32,907 nt of DNA from CAMQRS01 sp964370065. Lineage in GTDB: Bacteria > Bacillota_I > Bacilli_A > Erysipelotrichales > Erysipelotrichaceae. Every line of letters begins with the position of its first letter. Positions within the stretch are counted from its first letter, which is position 1. The position numbers were made by a program, and so were the translations under genes. Under the pieces are notes generated by a model. It saw only the letters and a list, made by a program, of their open reading frames with translations. It had not been told where the DNA came from and made no database searches. Shown here piece by piece: positions 1 to 6,520 of this stretch. The stretch spans positions 1-32,907 of the forward strand of contig CAYJGK010000020.1 in the NCBI GenBank assembly GCA_964370065.1. The letters are read 5' to 3'.

Positions 1-29
1 AAAGTAGACCTTCAATGAAGGTCTACTTT
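1..29 (-). terminator. Intrinsic terminator after the DUF2200 remnant
   Basis: A perfect 13-bp inverted repeat (1-13 with 17-29) has a 3-nt loop. The A-rich outer end at position 1 reads as U-rich on the minus strand. The stop codon of the DUF2200 remnant (23-25) lies inside the stem. The window edge hides any further T tract. Confidence 0.7.
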
Positions 30-289
30 AATATTTTTTCCATAGGCTTACCTTTTGCTAATTCATCAACTAACTTATCTAGATAGCGCATTTCTTTTTC
101 TATTGGGTCTTGAGTTTCTCGGATTTTCACCCCGCAAACAGAACCTTTAATTAAATGTCTGCTTGCAGGAGCGTTCACGGCTTCAGTAAAAAATTGTTGT
201 AAGATAAAAGATGCATCATTTTTTTGTAATTGAGTTAAAGAATAACCCGTTAACCAACATATAATTATTTGCACTTCTTCTACTCTTAT
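23..289 (-). pseudogene. DUF2200 protein, N-terminally truncated remnant
   Basis: The translated C-terminal 80 or so residues match the DUF2200 family as I know it: a WLTGY motif, then SRHLIKGSVCGVKI, then IRYLDKL-like and ELAKGKPMEKIL blocks. Family members are about 115-120 residues and begin with roughly 30 residues (an IYTMSFASVYPLY-type block) that are absent here. Family-like sequence begins at R-V-E-E-V and runs directly into the TAA stop of the upstream HD gene (290-292), which is in the same frame. The only usable start is a GTG at 272-274 with a weak purine-rich stretch before it. This is best read as a gene whose 5' end was deleted at the junction with the HD gene. A short expressed protein from GTG is possible but less likely. 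DUF2200 function is not known to me. Confidence 0.65.
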
Positions 290-820
290 TTACTCATATT
301 CATGAAATATTGCAAGGTACTTCTTTTCCATCTCACTTGGTTTTTGTTCCTCCAATATTAGATTTGCATAGATAGTAGAGGAGTTTGTAAAATGATTTTC
401 TTTCATGATGACTTCAAATTCGGCAATTAATACCTCATCATCAATTTCTTTCATTAACTTTAGTTCTTCACTACTTGCTAAAGGCTGGATGTATTTATTA
501 TAAATTGTATGTTGCATTTGTGCTTCAATTTCTAAATAGTTTGGCAGGTGTTGTTTTAGTGGTCTAGTAATGTCTGCAATATAGGCTTCACTTGCATCAT
601 GTAATAAACATAGTTGTTGCACACGTTTGGAATACCCTCGTGCTTTTGCTTCTAATGCACAATTGATGCAGTGTTGTGCAACCGAATAAAAATATAATAC
701 ATGTCCATTTCCACGACATAAAAGAGATAAAGCATGAGCAATATCTTCAATTAGAATGTTTTTTTGCGTAGGTTGTAATGGATGTATGTGAACACCTGAG
801 TAAGTTGTAATATAATTCAT
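290..820 (-). CDS. HD-domain phosphohydrolase (YfbR-like)
   Basis: This is a 176-residue soluble protein of the HD superfamily, metal-dependent phosphohydrolases that often act on nucleotides. Metal-ligand candidates are His50 in the YSVAQH motif, the HD pair His74-Asp75 in LLHDASEAY, and the acidic EIDDEV segment near residue 130. The N-terminal block (IAHALSLLCRGNGH) is typical of the YfbR-like/phage-type branch, whose characterised members are 5'-nucleotidases; the substrate here is inferred only by family. The ATG at 820 has an AAGGAGA site about 6 nt upstream. It follows the aminotransferase gene on the same strand, but a terminator hairpin (832-862) separates them. Its TAA stop is directly followed by the in-frame DUF2200 remnant, so this gene's 3' end marks a deletion junction. 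Confidence 0.8.
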   Translation of the reverse strand: MNYITTYSGVHIHPLQPTQKNILIEDIAHALSLLCRGNGHVLYFYSVAQHCINCALEAKARGYSKRVQQLCLLHDASEAYIADITRPLKQHLPNYLEIEAQMQHTIYNKYIQPLASSEELKLMKEIDDEVLIAEFEVIMKENHFTNSSTIYANLILEEQKPSEMEKKYLAIFHEYE

Positions 821-831
821 AATTTCTCCTT

Positions 832-862
832 AATAAAAGCAAGCGAAGAGCTTGCTTTTATT
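832..862 (-). terminator. Terminator after the aminotransferase gene
   Basis: A 13-bp stem (832-844 with 850-862) has a 5-nt loop and continues into TTTTATT on the minus strand. It starts directly at the aminotransferase stop codon (863-865). It sits only a few bases before the ribosome binding site of the HD gene, so the HD gene depends on read-through or on a promoter I cannot identify. Confidence 0.75.
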
Positions 863-2002
863 TTATAATTGTTTTATATAATTTTCAATACGATTTAAAC
901 CTTCTTGTAATTCTTTCATAGAACAAGCATAAGATAAACGGATATAATTGTCACAATGACTGCCAAAGTAGCGTCCTGGTACGACACACACTTTATTTTT
1001 ATGAAGTAAATCATAAGCGAAGTCATATGAATTTTTATTATATTTTGAAATGTTGATAAAGAAATAGAATGCTCCTTGTGGAGGAATATAGTCAATACCC
1101 ATTTCTGCAAAGCGTTGCATTGCGTAATCTCTACGCTTTTTATATTGTTGGACCATTTTATCAGTACTTGTTTTAAGAGCACTAATAGCAGCGTATTGAA
1201 TGAAAGTAGGGGCTCCACTTACTGCGTATGCATGTGTTTTAACAACATGCTGCATCAATAAATTATTGGCACACACATATCCTAAGCGATAACCAGCCAT
1301 AGCATAAGTTTTAGAGAACGATTGAATTAAGAAAATCTTTTCTTTTTGATCTTTATAACGCAAATAACTTTCCCACTCTTCAAATGTAATTTCATCATAA
1401 ATATTATCACAAATGACAAAAATATCTAAGTCTTTCATACAATTATAAACAGCTTGTAAGCTTGCATCATTATAAATACACCCTGTTGGATTATTAGGTG
1501 AGGTAAGGATAATCGCTTTTGTTTGTTTAGTGATATGTTGTTTTAATAATGTTTCATCAATTTGAAAGTTATGTTTACAAGTATCAATACCTACATATTT
1601 TGCGTGGTTTAACTCAATTAAAGGACGATAAGCTGGATAACCTGGTTCTAGTACAATGACTTCATCATTAGGGTTTAAAATCGTTTGTAAAACAGAGGAT
1701 AACCCTTCACTAGCACCAATTGTTACACATATTGAATCTTCATCATAACTACGTCCATAACGCAAATAGACATCGTCAGCAAGTGCTTTACGTAACTCTA
1801 ATAATCCTGCATTCGCTGAATAGTGAGTTAAATTATTGTGTAAAGCTTTTTTTATTGCTCCTTTTACATTGGCATGAGACTGAAAATCAGGCTCACCAAG
1901 GGTAAATTTAATACACCCCTCAATTTGACTAGCCATTTGGTTGAATTGACGAATGCCACTCATTTGTATTTCAACAATTTGTTTGTTTAATCTGTGCTCC
2001 AT
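863..2002 (-). CDS. PLP-dependent aminotransferase, class I/II
   Basis: This is a fold-type I aminotransferase of 379 residues from the start chosen here. The open frame extends further upstream, but the ATG at 2002 is preceded by TAGGAGTG at suitable spacing and gives the family's usual length. Visible landmarks are the KFTLGEPDF substrate-binding segment near the N-terminus, the SPNNPTG loop, the CDNIYDEI segment, the Schiff-base lysine motif SFSKTYAMAGYRLGY, and a C-terminal NYIRLSYA with the carboxylate-binding arginine. The order matches the aspartate/aromatic aminotransferase PatA/AspC group. The exact amino donor cannot be told from sequence alone. It is transcribed away from yebC and ends in its own terminator. 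Confidence 0.88.
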   Translation of the reverse strand: MEHRLNKQIVEIQMSGIRQFNQMASQIEGCIKFTLGEPDFQSHANVKGAIKKALHNNLTHYSANAGLLELRKALADDVYLRYGRSYDEDSICVTIGASEGLSSVLQTILNPNDEVIVLEPGYPAYRPLIELNHAKYVGIDTCKHNFQIDETLLKQHITKQTKAIILTSPNNPTGCIYNDASLQAVYNCMKDLDIFVICDNIYDEITFEEWESYLRYKDQKEKIFLIQSFSKTYAMAGYRLGYVCANNLLMQHVVKTHAYAVSGAPTFIQYAAISALKTSTDKMVQQYKKRRDYAMQRFAEMGIDYIPPQGAFYFFINISKYNKNSYDFAYDLLHKNKVCVVPGRYFGSHCDNYIRLSYACSMKELQEGLNRIENYIKQL

Positions 2003-2057
2003 AAAAATCACTCCTACAAAGAGTATAGCATAAGTGAATAATATTTCATTTGTGATA

Positions 2058-2086
2058 TTGTGTGAAATGCAGTTGTTTGTTATAAT
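2058..2086 (+). promoter_or_regulatory. Promoter of yebC
   Basis: TTGTGT (2058-2063) and a perfect TATAAT (2081-2086) are separated by 17 bp. The distance to the yebC ATG leaves a short leader with GGAAGGTG as ribosome binding site. Confidence 0.65.
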
Positions 2087-2115
2087 GGATAAGAAAAAAC
2101 GGAAGGTGATTAAAC

Positions 2116-2841
2116 ATGGGTAGACATTTCGAAGTACGTGCTGCATCAATGGCTAAAACAGCAGCAGCAAAAGCAAAAGTATATTCTAAACATAGTAAAG
2201 AAATTTATATAGCAGCAAAAAATGGAGAGCCAGATCCAGAAATGAATGTGGCATTGAAGCAATGTATTGATAAAGCAAAAGCAAATCAAGTACCTGCAGA
2301 TGTAATTAAAAGAGCAATTGAAAAAGCAAAAGGCGGAGCAGGTGAAGATTACACCAGTGCTACATACGAAGGATTTGGTAGTGGTGGAGGAGCAACCATT
2401 GTTGTAGAATGTTTAACAGATAATAACAATCGTACCATCGCTGATTTAAGAGGTGCATTCAATAAAGCGAAAGCTAAAATTGGGGTTAGTGGTTCGGTAT
2501 CATTTAACTATGAGTCAGTAGGTATGTTAGTTATTAAATATACTGATGAAGATACAATGTTAGAAACCTTATTAATGGCAGATGTTGATGTAAAAGAAGT
2601 AAGTGTAAATGATGGAGAACACATGGAAGTAATGGTTTTACCTCAAGATTTATATAAAGCGAAAACAGCGATCGATGAATTAATTACAGATGTTCAATAT
2701 GAAGTGTTAGAACAAACTATGATTGCAAATGAATATGTAATATTAGAAGGAGATGACAAAGAATTATTTGAGCGTTTATTAACATTAGTAGAAGATGTAG
2801 ATGATGTGCAAAACGTGTATCATAACGTAGAAAACTTATAA
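2116..2841 (+). CDS. yebC: YebC/PmpR/TACO1-family translation or regulatory factor
   Basis: This full-length member of the YebC/TACO1 family has 241 residues. The N-terminal block (MGRHFEVRAASMAKT, then KVYSKHSKEIYIAAKNGEPDPEMN) is the conserved domain 1, followed by VPADVIKRAIEKAKGG and the YEGFG segment, and it ends in DVQNVYHNVENL, the usual C-terminus. The family was long annotated as a transcriptional regulator. More recent work places YebC/TACO1 proteins on the ribosome, where they relieve stalling at polyproline stretches, so a translation role is likely. The gene is monocistronic: its own promoter lies upstream and a terminator directly follows. Confidence 0.92.
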   Translation: MGRHFEVRAASMAKTAAAKAKVYSKHSKEIYIAAKNGEPDPEMNVALKQCIDKAKANQVPADVIKRAIEKAKGGAGEDYTSATYEGFGSGGGATIVVECLTDNNNRTIADLRGAFNKAKAKIGVSGSVSFNYESVGMLVIKYTDEDTMLETLLMADVDVKEVSVNDGEHMEVMVLPQDLYKAKTAIDELITDVQYEVLEQTMIANEYVILEGDDKELFERLLTLVEDVDDVQNVYHNVENL

Positions 2842-2865
2842 AATACTCTTTAGGAGTATTTTTTT
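2842..2865 (+). terminator. Terminator of yebC
   Basis: A 7-bp stem AATACTC/GAGTATT (2842-2848 with 2854-2860) has a 5-nt loop and is followed by a T run. It begins immediately after the yebC stop codon. Confidence 0.75.
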
Positions 2866-2882
2866 AAAATGGGGGAATGAAA

Positions 2883-3377
2883 ATGATCGAAATCAAACAA
2901 GCATGTAGTAATCAAACACAATTGATAGAAGATTTATACATACTTAAAGTGAATCAATTAGCAAATAAAGGATTAAAGCAATGGGAACATGAAGATGTGA
3001 TGTGGCGTACAATGAGTCAAGACTATAAAATTGAGCAATTCTATATCGTTTATCGAAATCAACAACCAGTGGGAGCTTTTGTACTAGTTGATTATGATCC
3101 AACCTATTGGAAAGATGATGAAGCTGGTAAATTCTTATATATTCATAAAGTTATGGTTTTAGATGAAGCTGAAAAAACAGGAATATCTGGCATAGTTTTA
3201 GATTATTTTAAAGAAGAAACATATCGTCGTGGATATACAATAGCTAAATTAGATGTACGAGCATATAAGGATAAATTAAGGGCATATTATGAACGTAATG
3301 GTTTTGTATTACATCGTATTGTAGATTTAAATAAAGGGTACTTAACAGCATTATACACATGGACTAAGACAGAGTAA
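2883..3377 (+). CDS. GNAT-family N-acetyltransferase
   Basis: This is a 164-residue protein with the GCN5-related acetyltransferase layout: a QPVGAFVLVDYD beta strand, then LYIHKVMVLDEAEKTGISGIVLDYF (strand 4 and the acetyl-CoA pyrophosphate loop, here a loose version of the usual R/QxxGxG/A), then LDVRAYKDKLRAYYERNGF, the typical C-terminal motif. The acceptor substrate is unknown. Two ATGs compete. The first (2877) is only one base from the GGGGGA Shine-Dalgarno, so the second (2883), about 7 nt away, is preferred. The gene is flanked by terminators on both sides. No separate promoter is obvious in the 17-bp gap after the yebC terminator, so it may rely on read-through. Confidence 0.82.
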   Translation: MIEIKQACSNQTQLIEDLYILKVNQLANKGLKQWEHEDVMWRTMSQDYKIEQFYIVYRNQQPVGAFVLVDYDPTYWKDDEAGKFLYIHKVMVLDEAEKTGISGIVLDYFKEETYRRGYTIAKLDVRAYKDKLRAYYERNGFVLHRIVDLNKGYLTALYTWTKTE

Positions 3378-3390
3378 TCTGTCTTTTTTT
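3366..3390 (+). terminator. Terminator of the GNAT gene
   Basis: An 8-bp perfect stem AAGACAGA/TCTGTCTT (3366-3373 with 3378-3385) has a GTAA loop and is followed by T5. The stop codon lies in the loop. Confidence 0.8.
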
Positions 3391-3439
3391 AAACATATAC
3401 ATATCAATTGTTCTTCACATTAAAATCACATATTTAAGA

Positions 3440-3445
3440 TATAAT
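3440..3445 (+). promoter_or_regulatory. Likely -10 element for the ABC transporter operon
   Basis: A perfect TATAAT stands 24 bp upstream of the permease start. No convincing -35 is present at 16-18 bp; TTCACA lies 20 bp away. A regulated or activator-dependent promoter is possible. Confidence 0.45.
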
Positions 3446-3469
3446 CAATATGGGTAAGGAGGATTAATC

Positions 3470-4948
3470 ATGTATGTAATTAAAAATGCGTATAAAAATA
3501 TAATACGTTCTAAAGGAAGAAGTATATTAGTCTTTATTATTTTAATGGTAATAACTTTATCATCATGCGTTGCTTTGAGTATTAAAAATAGTGCTGATGT
3601 AACCAAACAAACTGCGTATGATCAAATGCAAGTCAGTGCACAAATTAATGTTGACCGTGAAGGGATGATGGAAAAGGCTAGGCAAGATCCAAGTGAGATG
3701 CAGGATATGATGTCACAATTATCAAATCCATTATCGATTGATCAATTAGAGACATATGCAAGTGCAGCCAGTGTAGAAGATTTTTATTATGAATCAAGTA
3801 TTGGTTTGAATCGATTAGATGAAACGATGTTGATTTATGAGGTAGAATCACAAATGTCACAAAATAATGGGATGCCACAAGGTATGGATATGATGAACAG
3901 TGAAATTACATTGTCAGCTTACAGTAGTCATGATGCAATGGAACCATTTATATCAGGTGATATGAGCGTAATAGAAGGAAGTATGTTTGATGAAAGTACA
4001 AGTGCTTTAGAAGTTGTTATTAGTGAAGAAATAGCTTTGTTGAATGACTATACAATAGGAGATACATTTAGCTTAGTAAACCCTAATAATGAAAATGATA
4101 TGACAACACTAAGTATTGTAGGAATTTTTAGTTGTCCAATAAGTGATGAATATGCGAATACTATGTTTATTAATTATGTTGCATTAGAAAGTATAGTAGC
4201 CCACTCAAACGATGTTGCTATTACGATTGTAGAAGAACGTCTACAATTAGAAATGAGTAGTGCGTATGTGTTACAACCACAAGCGACTTATACATTCACT
4301 TCTGTTGAAAGTTTCAATAATTTTGAAGAAGAGGTGATTGAATTAGGATTGGATACGGAAATATATACTGTGCAATCACAGGATTTAGAATCTTTTGAAC
4401 AAAGTGTATTGCCGCTGAATAATTTAAGTGATTTCACCATGTTATTCTTTATCGTTATTTTATTGGTAGGAGCGCTTATCTTAATCGTATTTAATATGTT
4501 TGTACTGCGTGAAAGAAAATATGAAATAGGGGTACTTGCAGCCATTGGAATGCGTAAGAGCAAAGTAGCTTTACAATTCGTAATGGAAATGGTCATGATT
4601 ACTTTAGTGGCATTAGTCATTGGTAGTGGAATGGGAATGGCTGTTTCTAATCCTGTTGCAAATGAATTACTATCTAGTCAAGTCGCTTCTATTCAAGAAG
4701 AGCAAGTCAGTATGCAAGACAACTTTGGTGGAAATTATGGTGGTTCACGCCAACCTGGTGGAGGGATGATGAATGCCACAAATAGTCAAAATGTAGATTA
4801 TGTTGAAGAAATAAATTTAGAAATGGATGTGAATGTGTGGCTGTCTTTATTAGGTGTGTCTTTATTGTTAAGCATCTTATCAAGTAGTGTTGCCATGTTA
4901 TTTATTTTACGGTATGATCCACTTAAAATATTAAGTGAAAGAGCATAG
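3470..4948 (+). CDS. FtsX/MacB-type ABC transporter permease
   Basis: This is a 492-residue membrane protein. One N-terminal transmembrane helix (about residues 17-38) follows a basic KNAYKNIIRSKGRS stretch. A large extracytoplasmic domain spans about 40-315, and three further helices (about 320-345, 370-395, 455-480) form the FtsX core with the LRERKYEIGVLAAIGMRK coupling segment. This is the MacB/LolE-like architecture, usually involved in lipoprotein or peptide extrusion or in sensing cell-envelope stress rather than import. It lies 13 bp upstream of its ATPase, and AAGGAGG precedes its ATG. Unusually, the outer domain and the loop before the last helix are rich in methionine and glycine (for example GMPQGMDMMNSE and RQPGGGMMNA). 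The substrate is unknown. Confidence 0.85.
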   Translation: MYVIKNAYKNIIRSKGRSILVFIILMVITLSSCVALSIKNSADVTKQTAYDQMQVSAQINVDREGMMEKARQDPSEMQDMMSQLSNPLSIDQLETYASAASVEDFYYESSIGLNRLDETMLIYEVESQMSQNNGMPQGMDMMNSEITLSAYSSHDAMEPFISGDMSVIEGSMFDESTSALEVVISEEIALLNDYTIGDTFSLVNPNNENDMTTLSIVGIFSCPISDEYANTMFINYVALESIVAHSNDVAITIVEERLQLEMSSAYVLQPQATYTFTSVESFNNFEEEVIELGLDTEIYTVQSQDLESFEQSVLPLNNLSDFTMLFFIVILLVGALILIVFNMFVLRERKYEIGVLAAIGMRKSKVALQFVMEMVMITLVALVIGSGMGMAVSNPVANELLSSQVASIQEEQVSMQDNFGGNYGGSRQPGGGMMNATNSQNVDYVEEINLEMDVNVWLSLLGVSLLLSILSSSVAMLFILRYDPLKILSERA

Positions 4949-4961
4949 AAAGGAAAACGAT

Positions 4962-5660
4962 ATGAGTGTTTTTAAATTAGAAAATGTAGAGTATGCTTAT
5001 ACGCCAAGTAAACCTATTATTAAACAATGTAACTACTCCTTTGAATCGGGTAAAGTATACGCTATAGTAGGTCGTTCAGGAAGTGGAAAAACAACCTTGT
5101 TATCGATGTTGTCTGGTTTAAACAAACCAACGAGTGGGGCTATTTATTATGGCGATAAAGACATTTCCACAATTAATGCATATGACTATCGCTCTAAGTA
5201 TGTAGGTGTAATTTTTCAAGCGTATAACTTATTGCCTCATTTAAGTGCGATAGAAAATGTCATTTTATCTATGGAATTAAGTAAGAAAAAATTTAGTCAT
5301 AAAAAAGAGTATGCAACTAATTTACTAGAAAGTGTGGGTCTACACGATGATTTAATTCATCGTAAAATCCTGAAGTTAAGTGGAGGGGAACAACAACGTG
5401 TTGCGATCGCTCGGACGCTATCTTATGAACCAGATGTTATCTTAGCAGATGAGCCCACGGGAAACTTAGATCATGAAACGCAAGAAGCCATTATGGATAT
5501 CTTTATTGAGTTAGCACATAATCAAAATAAATGCGTTATCATAGTTACCCATTCAAGTGAAGTGGCAGCTTTAGCAGATGTGCAATACGATATGAAAGAA
5601 ATTAGTGTACCTAAAAAAGTAATTAAAAGAGTCGTAAAAAAAGTAGTTAAAAAAACATAA
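4962..5660 (+). CDS. ABC transporter ATP-binding protein (MacB/LolD type)
   Basis: This 232-residue nucleotide-binding subunit is the partner of the FtsX-type permease just upstream. It has Walker A GRSGSGKT (about residues 33-40), a Q-loop in VIFQAYNLLPHLSAIENV, signature LSGGEQQRVAIART, Walker B VILADEPTGNLD and the H-loop VTHSSE. The VALADEPTGNLD-like Walker B and short length match the LolD/MacB/FtsE group. The chosen ATG (4962) has AAAGGA upstream; the open frame continues a little further 5' but overlaps the permease end. The C-terminal 18 residues are a lysine/valine-rich tail with repeated KKV units, an unusual addition to a compact ATPase. A terminator hairpin follows. Confidence 0.92.
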   Translation: MSVFKLENVEYAYTPSKPIIKQCNYSFESGKVYAIVGRSGSGKTTLLSMLSGLNKPTSGAIYYGDKDISTINAYDYRSKYVGVIFQAYNLLPHLSAIENVILSMELSKKKFSHKKEYATNLLESVGLHDDLIHRKILKLSGGEQQRVAIARTLSYEPDVILADEPTGNLDHETQEAIMDIFIELAHNQNKCVIIVTHSSEVAALADVQYDMKEISVPKKVIKRVVKKVVKKT

Positions 5661-5666
5661 AATAAG

Positions 5667-5696
5667 GCCATATTCAATTTTGAATATGGCTCTATT
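5667..5696. terminator. Bidirectional terminator between the ABC operon and deoR
   Basis: GCCATATTCA (5667-5676) pairs with TGAATATGGC (5681-5690) around a 4-nt AT loop. A-rich sequence on the left and T-rich on the right allow termination from both converging operons. Confidence 0.75.
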
Positions 5697-5697
5697 T

Positions 5698-6459
5698 CTA
5701 TTTGCAAATTATAAAATTACTTGGGTATTCCATGTTGTTTGGGTAATCATTTGTAAATACTTTTGTGAATTGATCTGTCGTTCCCCAACTACATAGGGCA
5801 CGTACACTGTATTTAGAATCATCAATTAATAAGTAGTTGTTCGTACTACGTTTAATTACAGCCTTTTTAATGGCTACAATGGATACGTCTGCGATGTATA
5901 CTTCTTGACTGTGTAAGTCTACACCATTTGTGCTATAAAAAGCATGATCAAAGTTAAATTGATTAATTTGTTCAATTGTCATATGACCAAGAGATGTATT
6001 ATACTTACGATCAAAAGCTCCACCAATTAAAAAGATTGTTCCTTTAAATTGCGGGGGAAGTTGATTGATTAAGTAAACACTTGGTGTCACTATTGTAATA
6101 TTTTTATTGGCAATAAATGGTAGCAAGTGTACGATTGTCGTCCCAGAATCAAGGAAGATACAATCGCCATCTTCGATTATTTGAGAAGCAAGCATACAAA
6201 CATTTGTTTTATCTTCTTGCTTTAAATTAATTTTATCTTTCACACCCAGCTCGTTGTAGGTGGAAACTAAATGAGGTTTATTCAAATGGCTTGCCCCACC
6301 ATGTTCACGTTGAATCAGTCCTTGTTTTTCTAATTGAATTAAATCACGTGTAATGGATGAGCGTGATGCTTGCAGTAGTTGCATTAACTCGCTCACACTA
6401 ACAAAACCTTTTTGATTAATTAACTCCATAATACGAAATGTTCTTTCTCTTGATAGCAT
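5698..6459 (-). CDS. DeoR-family transcriptional regulator
   Basis: This is a 253-residue regulator with an N-terminal winged helix-turn-helix (about residues 1-57: RTFRIMELINQKGFVSVSELM, then SRSSITRDLIQLEKQGLIQREHGG, the family signature). The C-terminal DeoRC sensor domain carries IEDGDCIFLDSGTT, TIVTPS and DHAFYSTNGVD, the ISOCOT-type sugar-phosphate binding fold. Most DeoR proteins respond to phosphorylated sugars or related metabolites. The start at 6459 is preferred over the ATG six bases upstream because AAGGGG is correctly spaced for it. It lies directly downstream of the glycyl radical enzyme gene on the same strand but has its own promoter (6487-6515). It probably regulates that enzyme gene and itself; this is inferred from position and shared promoter motifs. 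Confidence 0.87.
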   Translation of the reverse strand: MLSRERTFRIMELINQKGFVSVSELMQLLQASRSSITRDLIQLEKQGLIQREHGGASHLNKPHLVSTYNELGVKDKINLKQEDKTNVCMLASQIIEDGDCIFLDSGTTIVHLLPFIANKNITIVTPSVYLINQLPPQFKGTIFLIGGAFDRKYNTSLGHMTIEQINQFNFDHAFYSTNGVDLHSQEVYIADVSIVAIKKAVIKRSTNNYLLIDDSKYSVRALCSWGTTDQFTKVFTNDYPNNMEYPSNFIICK

Positions 6460-6486
6460 AGTCATACCCCTTATCTATGTTATTTT

Positions 6487-6515
6487 ATTGTACGAAATTA
6501 CGTCTCATTTGTAAA
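6487..6515 (-). promoter_or_regulatory. deoR promoter with an embedded imperfect palindrome
   Basis: On the minus strand TTTACA (6510-6515) and TACAAT (6487-6492) are 17 bp apart. The spacer holds ACGAAATTACGT (6492-6503), palindromic except at one base pair. Its GAAATTA core also occurs beside the glycyl radical enzyme promoter (8840-8851), which makes it a candidate DeoR operator. Confidence 0.55.
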
Positions 6516-6520
6516 TGCTT

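Noticed and set aside
2003..2149. N-terminal extension of the aminotransferase by 49 residues
   Set aside because: The extra residues are hydrophobic and unlike the family, they run into the yebC promoter and gene, and the internal ATG at 2002 has a proper ribosome binding site.
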